Assembly: GCF_025567625.1 (NCBI RefSeq)
Contig: NZ_JAOQJC010000014.1
Location: 62,001 to 126,000, forward strand
DNA from: Paenibacillus sp. J5C2022
Lineage (GTDB): Bacteria > Bacillota > Bacilli > Paenibacillales > Paenibacillaceae
Reading direction: 5' to 3'
Length of the DNA stretch: 64,000 bases
Shown piece by piece: positions 1 to 9,797 of this stretch; the stretch's first letter is position 1; the number at the start of each line of letters is the position of its first letter. The translations under genes were made by a program, and so were the position numbers. Under the pieces are notes generated by a model that saw only the letters and a list, made by a program, of their open reading frames with translations, had not been told where the DNA came from and did not search any database.

Positions 1-2034
1 CCTATTTCCACCCTTTGTTGTTATAAACGAATTCAACATAAAAATATTTGCGTTTCCTTCTGCATACTTATCATAAAGCTCATGATAATATGAATCACTT
101 TCATAATCAGAATATAATTTAAATGGCGCATGCTTCAATTCTTTCTCAATAATAATTTGAAATGATTTTATACTCTTCCGAAACAACAACAAGAAACTTT
201 TGCGATAATCTGAATGCGATACAACATATACTAAATTGAAATATTTTAATGCATTTGGAATTAACACTGGCCATACATACTGATCAATCAATTGTTGTGG
301 ATACGCTGTTCTTTTCTCTAAGATTACAGCAAAGTTATCCCTTGACACTTCATTTAATATAGTGCTAGCCCCACCAGTAATCTGAGGAAGTATCGTAATA
401 AGTAGCTCTTTCTTTTCAAGTAAAGCCCACATTTTTTTAATAATATCATTTGTAGGCAGTTTGTATGCCTCCCTCCAGGAATCATACCTTAAGTTTCCAT
501 TACTTCTAGACCAGAATTCACCTTTTAGATAACCATGTTTAAAAATTTGTTCAATTTGTCCTTGAGTTAGGTATCTATTATCCTGCAATAACTTAGTATG
601 GATTTCCTCTATAGATACAGGTTTAGATACAAATATATTACCACCATTGATTCTCTCTTTATAAATCTCATTAAGATACTTTTTAATGTACCCTGTACGT
701 TTATCAATTTCTCTTTCACTAAGGTTAGTAAGTATTTTGCTATCCGGAATAAAGTGTTGTTCAAATTGTATAACGGGCAAACTATTAGGGGTATAAGTTC
801 TCTGGCAAGCTTGTTTATTAATTTCTATACTTTTCGAATTAATAGTAAAGGTATTTCCATCTTCTCTTCTCTGACAAGAAAATGTGTCTCTACAACTACG
901 ACTATCCTGAATTGGTAAATTTCCATCCAATTTAAACCGTTCACATCCCTTATTAAGTGAACAAAATACTGATGATGACCATCGCACAAGTGCTTCTCGT
1001 GTAGCAGCATGAGGAAGGCCATGTTTTCCACTTGCACTGATACTAGAGAAGGTAGGACGAATCGCTTGAAACACCTGGTCTAAACCGTTAGACTCTCCAA
1101 TAAAGATACGTCCTCCATGATGTGAAACCTTAAAATAATCAGAATATAAATTAGGTTGATGACGTTTAATTACATAAACCCAGTTTTCCAGGTCGCCAGG
1201 GAATAGCAAACTAAACCATTGACTTCCCAACCAGAACTCTAATTTAATAACAAGGCTTGTATCGTTCAGTAAGTGGTTTCCAAAAAACTCGGGACCCAAA
1301 CCTTGTTGTGCACATACTGCAACTTTATCAGCGTCTTCAATTTCAATATTGTTCCGAGTGCTTGCTAGCTCATTTTGTTCATTGACCAGGTTCCTTGTAA
1401 CTGTATTTCCCAACTTACGTTCTTGGAATCCCCGAACTAGAGGGTTGTTCAGCTCTTCTCTAGAATAATCTAAAAAATCGTAAAATACTGTTCCAATAGG
1501 TGTTGGATAGGAACTAAACAGTTCCTCCACATTTCTTCCAGATAGTAATCGCTCATACAACTTAGAAGGAGGTGAATACACACTAATTCTTAAATCCTCA
1601 ACAGGTGTGGCTATGTAACCATCTAGTGGAGATTGCATCTCCACTTTTAACTTTTCAAGCTTCTTTTCAAGATTTAATGCTCTGTTAACAGCTTTTTGTC
1701 CCCTGCTCCCAAATAACCATGAGTATTTTACAAAGGCAGGCGTGTACGGTGACCAGTAGGTCTTTATTTTGACCTTTTCGCAAAGATTACTAAAGCCGCC
1801 TATATGATCAGTATCAAAATGGGAGACAATAGCTAGATCGATTGAATTTATTCCGTACTTATCAAGGGTATCTAAAATCGCTTGATTGTTTGATGAATCA
1901 CCATCACCACCATCGATAATACAATTCCATGCTGATTTCATATTCCCATTGTTCCAACTAATCAACGTGCAATCACCATGACCAACTTGAATTGCTTCAA
2001 TAATTAGCTTAGGCTCTCCATTTTTCTTTCCCAT
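1..2034 (-). CDS. ComEC/Rec2-type metallo-beta-lactamase-fold protein, 3' part outside window
   Basis: The frame is open for 678 codons from ATG at 2034 (good AGAAGGAG site upstream) to the window edge, so the C-terminus is missing. Residues 71-80 read SHFDTDHIGG, the HxDxDH metal-binding motif of the metallo-beta-lactamase fold. A later VSHHGG matches the second metal motif of ComEC/Rec2-like MBL proteins. No membrane segments are apparent, so this is not a DNA-uptake channel but a soluble MBL protein with a long unassigned C-terminal region. It is the last visible gene of the AT-rich block shared with the TPR nuclease and the reverse transcriptase, 139 bp after the former. Such MBL proteins occur in several defence loci as predicted phosphodiesterases or nucleases; the substrate here is unknown. 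Confidence 0.7.
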   Translation of the reverse strand, partial: MGKKNGEPKLIIEAIQVGHGDCTLISWNNGNMKSAWNCIIDGGDGDSSNNQAILDTLDKYGINSIDLAIVSHFDTDHIGGFSNLCEKVKIKTYWSPYTPAFVKYSWLFGSRGQKAVNRALNLEKKLEKLKVEMQSPLDGYIATPVEDLRISVYSPPSKLYERLLSGRNVEELFSSYPTPIGTVFYDFLDYSREELNNPLVRGFQERKLGNTVTRNLVNEQNELASTRNNIEIEDADKVAVCAQQGLGPEFFGNHLLNDTSLVIKLEFWLGSQWFSLLFPGDLENWVYVIKRHQPNLYSDYFKVSHHGGRIFIGESNGLDQVFQAIRPTFSSISASGKHGLPHAATREALVRWSSSVFCSLNKGCERFKLDGNLPIQDSRSCRDTFSCQRREDGNTFTINSKSIEINKQACQRTYTPNSLPVIQFEQHFIPDSKILTNLSEREIDKRTGYIKKYLNEIYKERINGGNIFVSKPVSIEEIHTKLLQDNRYLTQGQIEQIFKHGYLKGEFWSRSNGNLRYDSWREAYKLPTNDIIKKMWALLEKKELLITILPQITGGASTILNEVSRDNFAVILEKRTAYPQQLIDQYVWPVLIPNALKYFNLVYVVSHSDYRKSFLLLFRKSIKSFQIIIEKELKHAPFKLYSDYESDSYYHELYDKYAEGNANIFMLNSFITTKGGNR

Positions 2035-2173
2035 ACAATTTCTCCTTCTAACGGCATTAAGAATCATAGCTTTCACACTCTAAGTTGAATTACTATTTTA
2101 ATAGTAGATTTTAGCGTAAATGTTTGACCAGAATAGAGCTATAAGTGGGATTCTATTGTTATTATGTTTAAGG

Positions 2174-4315
2174 TTAAACTGGCAACACAACATCTCTAAC
2201 ATATTTTCTAGGAAAGTTTGCACTTTTTACGATCTTTATAACACCCACGTTGAATTTGATATGTATAATCTCTTTTGATTCTTCACACTCAAGAATCAAT
2301 ACGGCTTCATCATTAGCACTAGAGTTTTCAACCTTACTATTAAACATGAAATAATTCTCTCCACCCTTATTAAACCATCCTGTGATTCTAAAATTTCCGA
2401 CTTCTATCTGAACATGCATTGCATTTTGCAATTCATCAATTAATACAGATGTTGAGTCATATTCACTGATATACTCCTTAAAATGCCACTGGCCACTTCC
2501 ATTTACAGTGTTTGTGAGGTAATCTTTGTTCAAATTCGCAGAATGATCTAGACGCATAGATTTGATCACTTTATTAAATTCATTTTTGGAACGATATGCT
2601 TTTACTATCGCAGGTATATATTCATAATCATTTGGAATTCCTACATTGTTTTTTCGGAATAAGTTCGCTGACATCCTCAAAAAAGAGTCAGACATACAGC
2701 CAATCCCAATAAAACTTTCTTCCCTTTTTGTTAGTATATATTCACTTATTGGAGTGCTGACGATATAATCCTCACCAGACTTTTTACAAACTATAAGTTG
2801 TGTATTAAGCCAAGAATTATCCATGATGACGATAATTTCATCATTAACTTTTTTGTTTTTAGACTTGTTATATAATAAATTTATCAGCCAATCATTCATA
2901 TAAATATACGCTTTTTCATCTCCAAGGCTTAGAAGGCATAATGAAATTTCCTTCAGTACCTCGTCTGATTCTTTATTAAGAATATCTCGAAGAGAAAGAT
3001 ATTTTTGAAAATACTCATTAGCGTCTTTATTCATGCCATAGTACCTTAAAATCTTCCCTTTTTCAAAATATGCTTGATGTATTTCTGGGTTAATCTCTAG
3101 CGCTTTGTCCAGAAACGTAATCGCTTCATGATTAAGCAAAAGAGGGCTTATTTCAACTAACAATTCAGCATTTAAAGGTTGTTTCGAAAGACAAAGACGA
3201 TAATATTTTAAGCTCTCAATTTTATTCTGTGATAAATTATAAAGTTGAGCAAGCCGCAAATTGACGTCAAAAGTGTTGTCATTCAAAAGAGCTTTCTGCA
3301 AACAGTCAATCGCTTTGGAATAATCAAATCTCTCCAAAAAAACCAAGCCTTTATAATAATTCGAATAATATGGACAGAGTTCTTGTTTGTTAAATTGATT
3401 GCATTGATCCATCAAACGGTTATACTTCCCAGACTGATAAAGAAACCAAAGATAATAATATTTAAACGTATCACCATAGTTAATTAATTCTTCAGCTTTT
3501 TGCTGCGCTTCATCCCATCGATCCATTTCTGTATATAATTTAATAAAAGTAAGTTTTTCCGCAAAATGTTTATTCTCAGCTATGTCTTTTGTCAACGCCA
3601 GTAAAATTGAATTTTTCGAATGATCGTAATGCATAATGGATTTGGGCGCTATATGATTACTTACTTCTCTTTTAGGGTATTTAATTGCCAGTTCTTCAAT
3701 CTCTTTCTTTTTGAGAGAACCACGGTGAACACGTAAGTCTAATGAAAGATATGAAATAAGTTTATCAAACCAATCATCAATCTCAACTGCCAAATTTTGC
3801 TTACTTGACCAATCATACATATGAAATTTTACTACTTCTGAAATTTGAGCAGACGGGAACTCTTCAAAGACAGTTTCATGAAAAATGTCGGGATTCAGTC
3901 CATTTTTATGTAGTAGCTGATTGAATTCATTTCGAACATTTATAATATCTTCTTCGCTTCTTAAAGTTTCACATGCATTCTTCATCCTTTTAAAATCTTC
4001 GAGTAAACTTTTTGCTTTGCCATCATATTTAGATGCAATGACAACATGCTTTACTGATTTGCTTTTCGTATTAAACGACTTTGACTCCAAAATTTCTCTT
4101 ATTTGCGATATGCCTAATTGTGTATTTTTGACTTGCACATACACCTCATGGTCGCTCATTATCATTGTAAAATCATCATGTGATTCAAACGTAATTTCTT
4201 TGAATTCTGATATTTTAATATGTATAAACAGATATAGTAAGCCTACCATATCCTGATAGGCAATCCCCCCAGCTAAATTCGAACCACCACTTTTAAGTCG
4301 GCTATAATAATCCAT
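2174..4315 (-). CDS. DUF4297-like PD-(D/E)XK nuclease with TPR repeats
   Basis: The frame extends to an ATG at 4345, but the in-frame ATG at 4315 is preferred because AAGGAG precedes it, though 12 nt away. The N-terminus carries GGIAYQ (about residues 16-21), then FES, DDF and YVQVKN (about 43-64). This Glu-Asp-QxK spacing resembles the DUF4297/Cap4-type endonuclease domain. Residues about 270-450 contain tandem helical TPR-like units, for example a YYKGLVFLERFDYSKAI stretch. The last 250 residues are unassigned. It lies 91 bp downstream of the reverse transcriptase (61 bp from the earlier start) on the same strand. Inference: a DNA-degrading effector whose TPR part senses or binds a partner. 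It could instead be a stand-alone defence nuclease. Function is not proven by sequence. Confidence 0.65.
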   Translation of the reverse strand: MDYYSRLKSGGSNLAGGIAYQDMVGLLYLFIHIKISEFKEITFESHDDFTMIMSDHEVYVQVKNTQLGISQIREILESKSFNTKSKSVKHVVIASKYDGKAKSLLEDFKRMKNACETLRSEEDIINVRNEFNQLLHKNGLNPDIFHETVFEEFPSAQISEVVKFHMYDWSSKQNLAVEIDDWFDKLISYLSLDLRVHRGSLKKKEIEELAIKYPKREVSNHIAPKSIMHYDHSKNSILLALTKDIAENKHFAEKLTFIKLYTEMDRWDEAQQKAEELINYGDTFKYYYLWFLYQSGKYNRLMDQCNQFNKQELCPYYSNYYKGLVFLERFDYSKAIDCLQKALLNDNTFDVNLRLAQLYNLSQNKIESLKYYRLCLSKQPLNAELLVEISPLLLNHEAITFLDKALEINPEIHQAYFEKGKILRYYGMNKDANEYFQKYLSLRDILNKESDEVLKEISLCLLSLGDEKAYIYMNDWLINLLYNKSKNKKVNDEIIVIMDNSWLNTQLIVCKKSGEDYIVSTPISEYILTKREESFIGIGCMSDSFLRMSANLFRKNNVGIPNDYEYIPAIVKAYRSKNEFNKVIKSMRLDHSANLNKDYLTNTVNGSGQWHFKEYISEYDSTSVLIDELQNAMHVQIEVGNFRITGWFNKGGENYFMFNSKVENSSANDEAVLILECEESKEIIHIKFNVGVIKIVKSANFPRKYVRDVVLPV

Positions 4316-4406
4316 TTCCGAAATACACTCCTTCTTTATGTACATCTATACTATAAGCAATAATTTAGTCACATAATAAATACGCTAGAGAGCAACTGTG
4401 TTACAT

Positions 4407-6014
4407 CTAGTGTGCTGGAGAAATACCTGAGGTCAAATCCTCATCATCACTTTCTGCTTGTATGCGATCAAATTCTTTCTCATCATCAATATCACTTAAG
4501 GTAAATAATTTATTCGTGTCATAGAACGATATACCTTTTTCTCTTAGTAGTGAGAAAAAGTTGTTTCCGGATATATAATCATTCGGTGTCGATAACCAGC
4601 CCTTAATATTCGCCTCATATGCGAGAAGCCAGAACTCATTAGTTAAACTACTCTCATTCATTAATGAAAACCAATAGTCGAAATTAGTATCAGCTTTCGC
4701 TAACCCTTTGCTGTGTAAGTCAAGAAATACTAAGGCAATAGCTGGATCATCCTGGTTCACAATTTCATCAACAGTGGAATCGTGTATAGACACATTCATA
4801 ACCATAGCCAGCCACAAAGCCCAACAGACTTCTCTACCGTGATTGAGTCTACTATGATGAAGAATAATTTCATTGATAGTCAAACTGACTCTGCTTACAT
4901 CGTTCGCATATCCATACCACCTATAGTTCTCAAAGATACTGACTGCTACTTTAATTGCTGTTGGACAATTCAAGATTATATTAAGGATTATAGATTCAAA
5001 CAACGGCCAATTATCTGGTTCCACTAGTAGCTTCTTGTTTTTGTTAAGTGCATAAACAAGAACATATTCGTCTGGAAACCGTTTATGGTATTCGAATGCT
5101 TTACTGAAGTAACTGATAATATGTTTACACTCTTCTTCTACAGAATTACTACTGATCTGATGTAAGCGTAGATCCGATACCCACTGCGGTTCCAGTATTT
5201 CTGGCAGCGAAATGATCTTAGATTTATCAGCGTTCATTTCGAGCTCATAGCCTCCAAGAATTAATCGCACCTCAGATAAGGCTGTTTCTGCTTCGGCCTT
5301 ACTTCCAAAGAACAGGAAATAATCATCCATATATCGAAACCCATCTCGAATACCTTTCACTTTCACATTGATTTCCACATCTATCGCAGATCCAATGATC
5401 TCACTAATAATAAGAGAACTATCCGGTCCTGTCGGTATTCCTACAGTCTGGCCATCCTGCATTACTCTGACATCAGAGTCTAGTATGTTACCTAATAACT
5501 GGCGATCATTTCGATTACGCTTTGCTTCTAGCTTTGAATGCAATGCCCATGGAATGCTATGTGTGTATATCGATGCATAGAATTTGGAAATATCAATTTT
5601 AAGGAGATAGTGTGAATGAATAGAGCGAAGAACACGCTCAACCGAAATATCTGCCAACTCCCTGGCCCGTGAAAAAGCTCTCTTACTATCCTTATTGTAA
5701 ATTGGCTTGGACAACGATAAATCGCTCAAATTGATATGATTCTCAATAACTTCCCAGTTTTCGACAATAGTCTGGAATAACTTTAATTGGTGAATTGGAT
5801 TTGGAATCGCAAGTATTCTTCTGGAATGACCCACTCGTGCAATGGAATGCCTACCATAAACACTAGTTTTGCATAAGCGATTAAATTGAACAATAGAGGG
5901 AATAATATCTGTGACTGCAATACTGGCTAAGCTCTGCGTAGTAAATGCAGGTACTAACTCTCTTGGGAAAAACCCCTTACTAATTAAATCCTGAAGCATC
6001 TCAGTCTTGTCCAT
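4407..6014 (-). CDS. reverse transcriptase of the Abi/UG (defence-associated) kind
   Basis: A 535-aa RNA-directed DNA polymerase. Motif A is DISKFYASIYTHSIP (141-155), motif B GIPTGPDSS (192-200), motif C YMDD (228-231), and motif D surrounds ELEMNADKSK. The catalytic aspartates are intact. The N-terminus has GFFPRELVPAFTT, a variant of the YFPxELPPxF signature common in bacterial Abi/unknown-group RTs. There is no group II intron maturase or endonuclease domain. The C-terminal 250 residues are probably helical and unassigned. An AAGGAGG site precedes ATG 6014. A 224-bp non-coding gap upstream holds a strongly folded segment that may be a partner RNA. RTs of this kind defend against phage; which DRT/UG group it belongs to cannot be decided by eye. 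Confidence 0.85.
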   Translation of the reverse strand: MDKTEMLQDLISKGFFPRELVPAFTTQSLASIAVTDIIPSIVQFNRLCKTSVYGRHSIARVGHSRRILAIPNPIHQLKLFQTIVENWEVIENHINLSDLSLSKPIYNKDSKRAFSRARELADISVERVLRSIHSHYLLKIDISKFYASIYTHSIPWALHSKLEAKRNRNDRQLLGNILDSDVRVMQDGQTVGIPTGPDSSLIISEIIGSAIDVEINVKVKGIRDGFRYMDDYFLFFGSKAEAETALSEVRLILGGYELEMNADKSKIISLPEILEPQWVSDLRLHQISSNSVEEECKHIISYFSKAFEYHKRFPDEYVLVYALNKNKKLLVEPDNWPLFESIILNIILNCPTAIKVAVSIFENYRWYGYANDVSRVSLTINEIILHHSRLNHGREVCWALWLAMVMNVSIHDSTVDEIVNQDDPAIALVFLDLHSKGLAKADTNFDYWFSLMNESSLTNEFWLLAYEANIKGWLSTPNDYISGNNFFSLLREKGISFYDTNKLFTLSDIDDEKEFDRIQAESDDEDLTSGISPAH

Positions 6015-6140
6015 AAACCCTCCTTGACAATATATACCTTTTGTTACCTAGATCCGCCTGAGACATTTGATATTATCCTCAAACTTTTCTCATTACCTTC
6101 CTGATTGTCTCGGTCTCCTTCATTTCTCCTAGCACATAAA

Positions 6141-6238
6141 AGTAGGTTTAGCGGTGGAAATACTCATCAGAAGCCTCCACCAGTCGAATCACAGCTACTC
6201 GAAGGTGTAGAACTTCACCGTTATTCCATAACCTACCT
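6141..6238 (-). ncRNA. candidate structured RNA upstream of the reverse transcriptase
   Basis: On the minus strand this non-coding segment starts at the stop codon of the AAA_13 gene. Its ends pair: AGGTAGGTT near 6238 with AACCTACTT near 6141 (nine pairs, one G-U). Inside are CGGTG/CACCG, an alternative GGTGGA/TCCACC, and small GAAG/CTTC and CTAC/GTAG hairpins. The outer stem is followed by four T residues. It sits about 130 nt ahead of the RT start. Retrons and several DRT systems encode a non-coding RNA beside the RT. The role is inferred; a plain intergenic hairpin or attenuator is the alternative. Confidence 0.4.
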
Positions 6239-8482
6239 CTAGGCGCTACCCCCAGCCGCTTCTTTTATTCCTTTAGATAACTCCTCTCCTATACGACGAA
6301 GACTTTCATTAGGTATTACCTCGTTCATCATCATTGCATAATGAGCACCGTGATTTGTTTTATTAAAGATTGCTCTAAACACTTCTTTATACCGATCAAT
6401 TAAATCAATATTACTTTCTACGTATAAGTCTTCATTTATTGAGTGTGAACCGTCATTTAACCAGGAAAGCAACGAGCGGCAGATCATTTTTTCCTCAAAC
6501 TCAAAATGATCCTCTAACTTATCTAGATCCATATTCCCAAAAAACTTGTAATAATTCTCTATTATTCTTCTCATAGTATTTTGAATAGTGATTAAGCTTT
6601 GGTCTTGCACATTTTTTAATTCCTTCCAAAGTAATTCGTAAGAAGTTTTAATTGGATTTTCTGGGTAATACTCAGCAGAGGATATGTTCTCTTTCTTTCG
6701 CAGTATCCAAAATGCACCTTCACCAAAACTTTTTTTGCCCTGATTATATGTAACTTCCTTATGAAAATATATATTATGCGTTAATAGAATAATCTGCTTG
6801 ATATCAGATTTGTTATTCTTCAGATCAAACATTAGCTGCCTTACCAAACTACTGACCATAAATAGAACACTCGTATCTAAGCTTGATATTGGATCATCTA
6901 TAACTACAACCTTCTCTGTTGAAAACTCCTCCGAATTGTTACTTCCTTTCAACAACTGATAGAAATACAAGAAAGTTATAAATGTCTTTTCACCTTCACT
7001 TAGAGTTTCATTAGCGTCCTCTCCATTATCCCTAACAATCTTGTAATTCCCCTTCTCGGATGCTGCTTCTAATTTGAAGTTTTTGAATCCAAACGAAGTA
7101 AGAATTCTATTAATCTCTTCTACCGAATATTGAATGCTAGTGACTTCTGCTTGAAATTGTACTAACTCTCTTTTAAAATCGTCCTTGTATTTTACTTTCT
7201 TGCGGATACCTTCTGTTAGCGAAGCCAGCGTGCGATCCAACCCGCCCTTAGTCTGCAGGTAGCTCTTTAAATTCTCCGTATTTAGTTCTACTATATATCT
7301 CCAAGCAGCCTTTACTAGTTTTTCTTTTTCAGTTTTAGAGTTTGCGATAAGCAAGTTATATTCGTCAACTTTTTTGTTCGATGCCTCAATTTCTTCATTC
7401 ATGGTAGATACTAATTCACTACTACTTGCCAGCTTTACGGATCTGCTAGGTTCGCGTAATTTTTGTTCAATAAGGAGTTTGTTTTCTTCAAACTTTGCCG
7501 TTAGTATGTTTAGAATATCATTCAATTTTTCCTTATTGATAAAGGAATTAATCCCGTTATTTAGTATCCGATTAACATCAGAAATCATTTTTTCGTTATG
7601 CTCAATGAAGCGTCTCGAAAAATCTGTAAGATATTCCATTTGTGTCTCATAAGTTTGGTCAAAATACATGCTTAGTTTGTCTTCAAAATGTGACGGTAAA
7701 TCCTGCTGACAAAATGGGCACACCCGTCCGTCATGTTTTAAAATTAATTTACCTTGGTTGACCCAATCGCTGATCTGTAATTTTTTTATCAATGATGCAA
7801 TGTCAACGTCTTCTCTTCCGATAATTTTCATTTCAAATATTGGGTCGTTCTCTAATTGTTTTTCAATATTCAAAATAGGTTTCTTCTGCATTTCTTCGGT
7901 GGCTCGATTAAAAAGACTTTCCTTTCTTGATATAATTTCATCAAGTGGTAGCAGAGGAAGGCGATTATTTTGAGCTTCCTCCAAACATTTCTGCATGAAT
8001 CTATCCTGGGAATTTCTAACTCCTTTAATTAGTTCTTTGAATTCCGAATCAATATCATTTTTTATTTTCCAACAAGCTTGAGTGAAATTCTTGACTAAAT
8101 CCTCTAGTTCTTCTGTTTTTTCTTTGCTCTTTCCTTTCAAATTATCTATTTCTTGGTCATGTGCAGTGATTTTCTCTTTCAACTTAATTATCTTCAATTG
8201 TGTTTCAACTGAATCTTTACCTAGCGTAAATATCCCCTTAATTGGTCCTTGTAAAAAGTTCTCCTTAACAAAATTTCTATTGTATACATAAGTATCCATT
8301 TTCCTATTCTTCCACTCAATTGTACATTGAGGAGAGTCATCATTTTTTCGCAGAACCTCCGATAAAGTGGTCTTACCAGAACCATTATTTCCATACACTA
8401 CATTAATTTTTTTTAGGCCTTGGAAAGTCACTCCTACATGATCATAAGTGGCTACGTTTTTGACTGTTACTTTCTCAATCAT
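6239..8482 (-). CDS. AAA_13 (PrrC/RloC-like) ATPase
   Basis: A 747-aa ABC/SMC-type ATPase. The Walker A motif is GNNGSGKTT (31-39). A CPFCQQDL motif near residue 255, inside long coiled-coil stretches, resembles a zinc hook. The ABC signature is TLSEGEKTF and Walker B is VVVIDDPISSLDT, followed by LLTHN. This is the AAA_13 architecture of the PrrC/RloC family, in which nucleotide-driven proteins often cleave tRNA anticodon loops. I cannot confirm the anticodon-nuclease residues at the C-terminus, so the effector activity is open. A GGGAGGG site precedes ATG 8482. It follows jetD by 46 bp and precedes the RT, so it may be read from the Wadjet transcript. It may be a partner of the RT/nuclease genes or an independent defence gene. 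Confidence 0.75.
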   Translation of the reverse strand: MIEKVTVKNVATYDHVGVTFQGLKKINVVYGNNGSGKTTLSEVLRKNDDSPQCTIEWKNRKMDTYVYNRNFVKENFLQGPIKGIFTLGKDSVETQLKIIKLKEKITAHDQEIDNLKGKSKEKTEELEDLVKNFTQACWKIKNDIDSEFKELIKGVRNSQDRFMQKCLEEAQNNRLPLLPLDEIISRKESLFNRATEEMQKKPILNIEKQLENDPIFEMKIIGREDVDIASLIKKLQISDWVNQGKLILKHDGRVCPFCQQDLPSHFEDKLSMYFDQTYETQMEYLTDFSRRFIEHNEKMISDVNRILNNGINSFINKEKLNDILNILTAKFEENKLLIEQKLREPSRSVKLASSSELVSTMNEEIEASNKKVDEYNLLIANSKTEKEKLVKAAWRYIVELNTENLKSYLQTKGGLDRTLASLTEGIRKKVKYKDDFKRELVQFQAEVTSIQYSVEEINRILTSFGFKNFKLEAASEKGNYKIVRDNGEDANETLSEGEKTFITFLYFYQLLKGSNNSEEFSTEKVVVIDDPISSLDTSVLFMVSSLVRQLMFDLKNNKSDIKQIILLTHNIYFHKEVTYNQGKKSFGEGAFWILRKKENISSAEYYPENPIKTSYELLWKELKNVQDQSLITIQNTMRRIIENYYKFFGNMDLDKLEDHFEFEEKMICRSLLSWLNDGSHSINEDLYVESNIDLIDRYKEVFRAIFNKTNHGAHYAMMMNEVIPNESLRRIGEELSKGIKEAAGGSA

Positions 8483-8528
8483 TTTATCCCTCCCTGTCTA
8501 ATGTAAAAATCATTTGACGCTTTAACTC

Positions 8529-9797
8529 TTACATGGAAGTAAGATCGCTATACAAATCGGATATGCGTTTCTCTTGAAATCCAGCCTTTCCTAGTTTTCT
8601 CAACATATCTGCCAATTCTGCAAATACAGGAGGGACACTCTTAAGCTTGGCTAAGCGCGTGGCGGCAATGTCCATGCTCGGCTCACTTTTCATATAATCC
8701 TCTAAGGAATAACGCCACGCTTTAACATGATCAGGATACCGTCTAATAAGTCGTGCAGCCATCTGGATCCCTTCTGGGTCATAATCACCAGAATAGTAAA
8801 TAATACAACCGCTCTGCACAAGCTTATTGATGAGAACTAGGCCGGCAAGTTTAAACTGACCATGTGTGCAAAGAAGTGCCACCGATCGTTTGTCCTCGTC
8901 AAGCAAATCTTTAAGCGAAGAAAAAACACCTGAATTCTCAACAACAAACACTTGTTTCCCCTTCATAGGGTAAACATGACCTATTGTATTAAGTTCCCGA
9001 AGTGGTACATTTTGAACACTACTTTCATGGCATGCATATAACCAGGATTTTAAGGGTTCACCGTCCCTTTCTGCGACAAGCCCAGTACAGGTTGTATAGT
9101 TAGCTATATCATCTTTCAAAATACCAAAGTCAAATAGCAATTCATTTACTTCTTCTGCCGTGCTTACAGAGCGATATGGCTCATCTTCTAAATAGGAGTG
9201 GATCATTTGCAGCGCAGCTATAAACCGCGGATCATGATCAAAAGCATGAGGGTTTCCTGTGATCTTATTGGCGAAGACAGATAGCCTGACTTTTTTCTGC
9301 GCAAAAAGCTGTACCAACGCACGATAAACCTGTTCAATTGATTCGAATTCGCCGCGATTATAGGCCAATATAAATGTAGTTGCATTACGACCCGCAAGAA
9401 TTTCACTCGTCACAAAAGAAGTAAAGATATTATCGTATTTGATTAGAAGGTCCTTAAAGTAATTTCGTAGCTCTTCCTGTTGCCGATTACGTACAACTCG
9501 GTTTGCTACGAGCTCATCCTGCAAGACAGAACGCAGGACATCGAGTAGTGTAACACCCTCAAAGCGTGTACCTTCAAATCGTGCCTCAAACCGCTTTAAA
9601 TCAACATGAATCGAATTCGTGTATCTTTTCCCCATCCAGCGGCCGATGTCGCGTTTCTCCTCTTCACTTGGCTCGTGTATCGTTACTGAGCCGCCAACGG
9701 AACCCAAGCTCTTTACTTTGTCGCCAAAAAGACGCAACAGGTGGGTAAACCCACCTTTTTCCTTAAAGTATTCTATGGCCTCTTCAAGTGGACTCAT
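8529..9797 (-). CDS. jetD: Wadjet protein JetD, Toprim-like nuclease subunit (type II)
   Basis: A 422-aa protein of the TIGR02679/DUF2399 kind. The C-terminal half contains VFVVENSGVF, LLCTHGQFKLA and YYSGDYDPEGIQMA, the Toprim-like acidic motifs that form the DNA-cleaving centre of JetD. In Wadjet, JetABC forms a MukBEF/SMC-like motor that extrudes loops on small circular plasmids, and JetD cuts the trapped DNA. The start overlaps the end of jetC by 14 bp, indicating translational coupling. The full complement jetABCD is present and intact, so the system is probably functional against plasmid uptake. Confidence 0.92.
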   Translation of the reverse strand: MSPLEEAIEYFKEKGGFTHLLRLFGDKVKSLGSVGGSVTIHEPSEEEKRDIGRWMGKRYTNSIHVDLKRFEARFEGTRFEGVTLLDVLRSVLQDELVANRVVRNRQQEELRNYFKDLLIKYDNIFTSFVTSEILAGRNATTFILAYNRGEFESIEQVYRALVQLFAQKKVRLSVFANKITGNPHAFDHDPRFIAALQMIHSYLEDEPYRSVSTAEEVNELLFDFGILKDDIANYTTCTGLVAERDGEPLKSWLYACHESSVQNVPLRELNTIGHVYPMKGKQVFVVENSGVFSSLKDLLDEDKRSVALLCTHGQFKLAGLVLINKLVQSGCIIYYSGDYDPEGIQMAARLIRRYPDHVKAWRYSLEDYMKSEPSMDIAATRLAKLKSVPPVFAELADMLRKLGKAGFQEKRISDLYSDLTSM

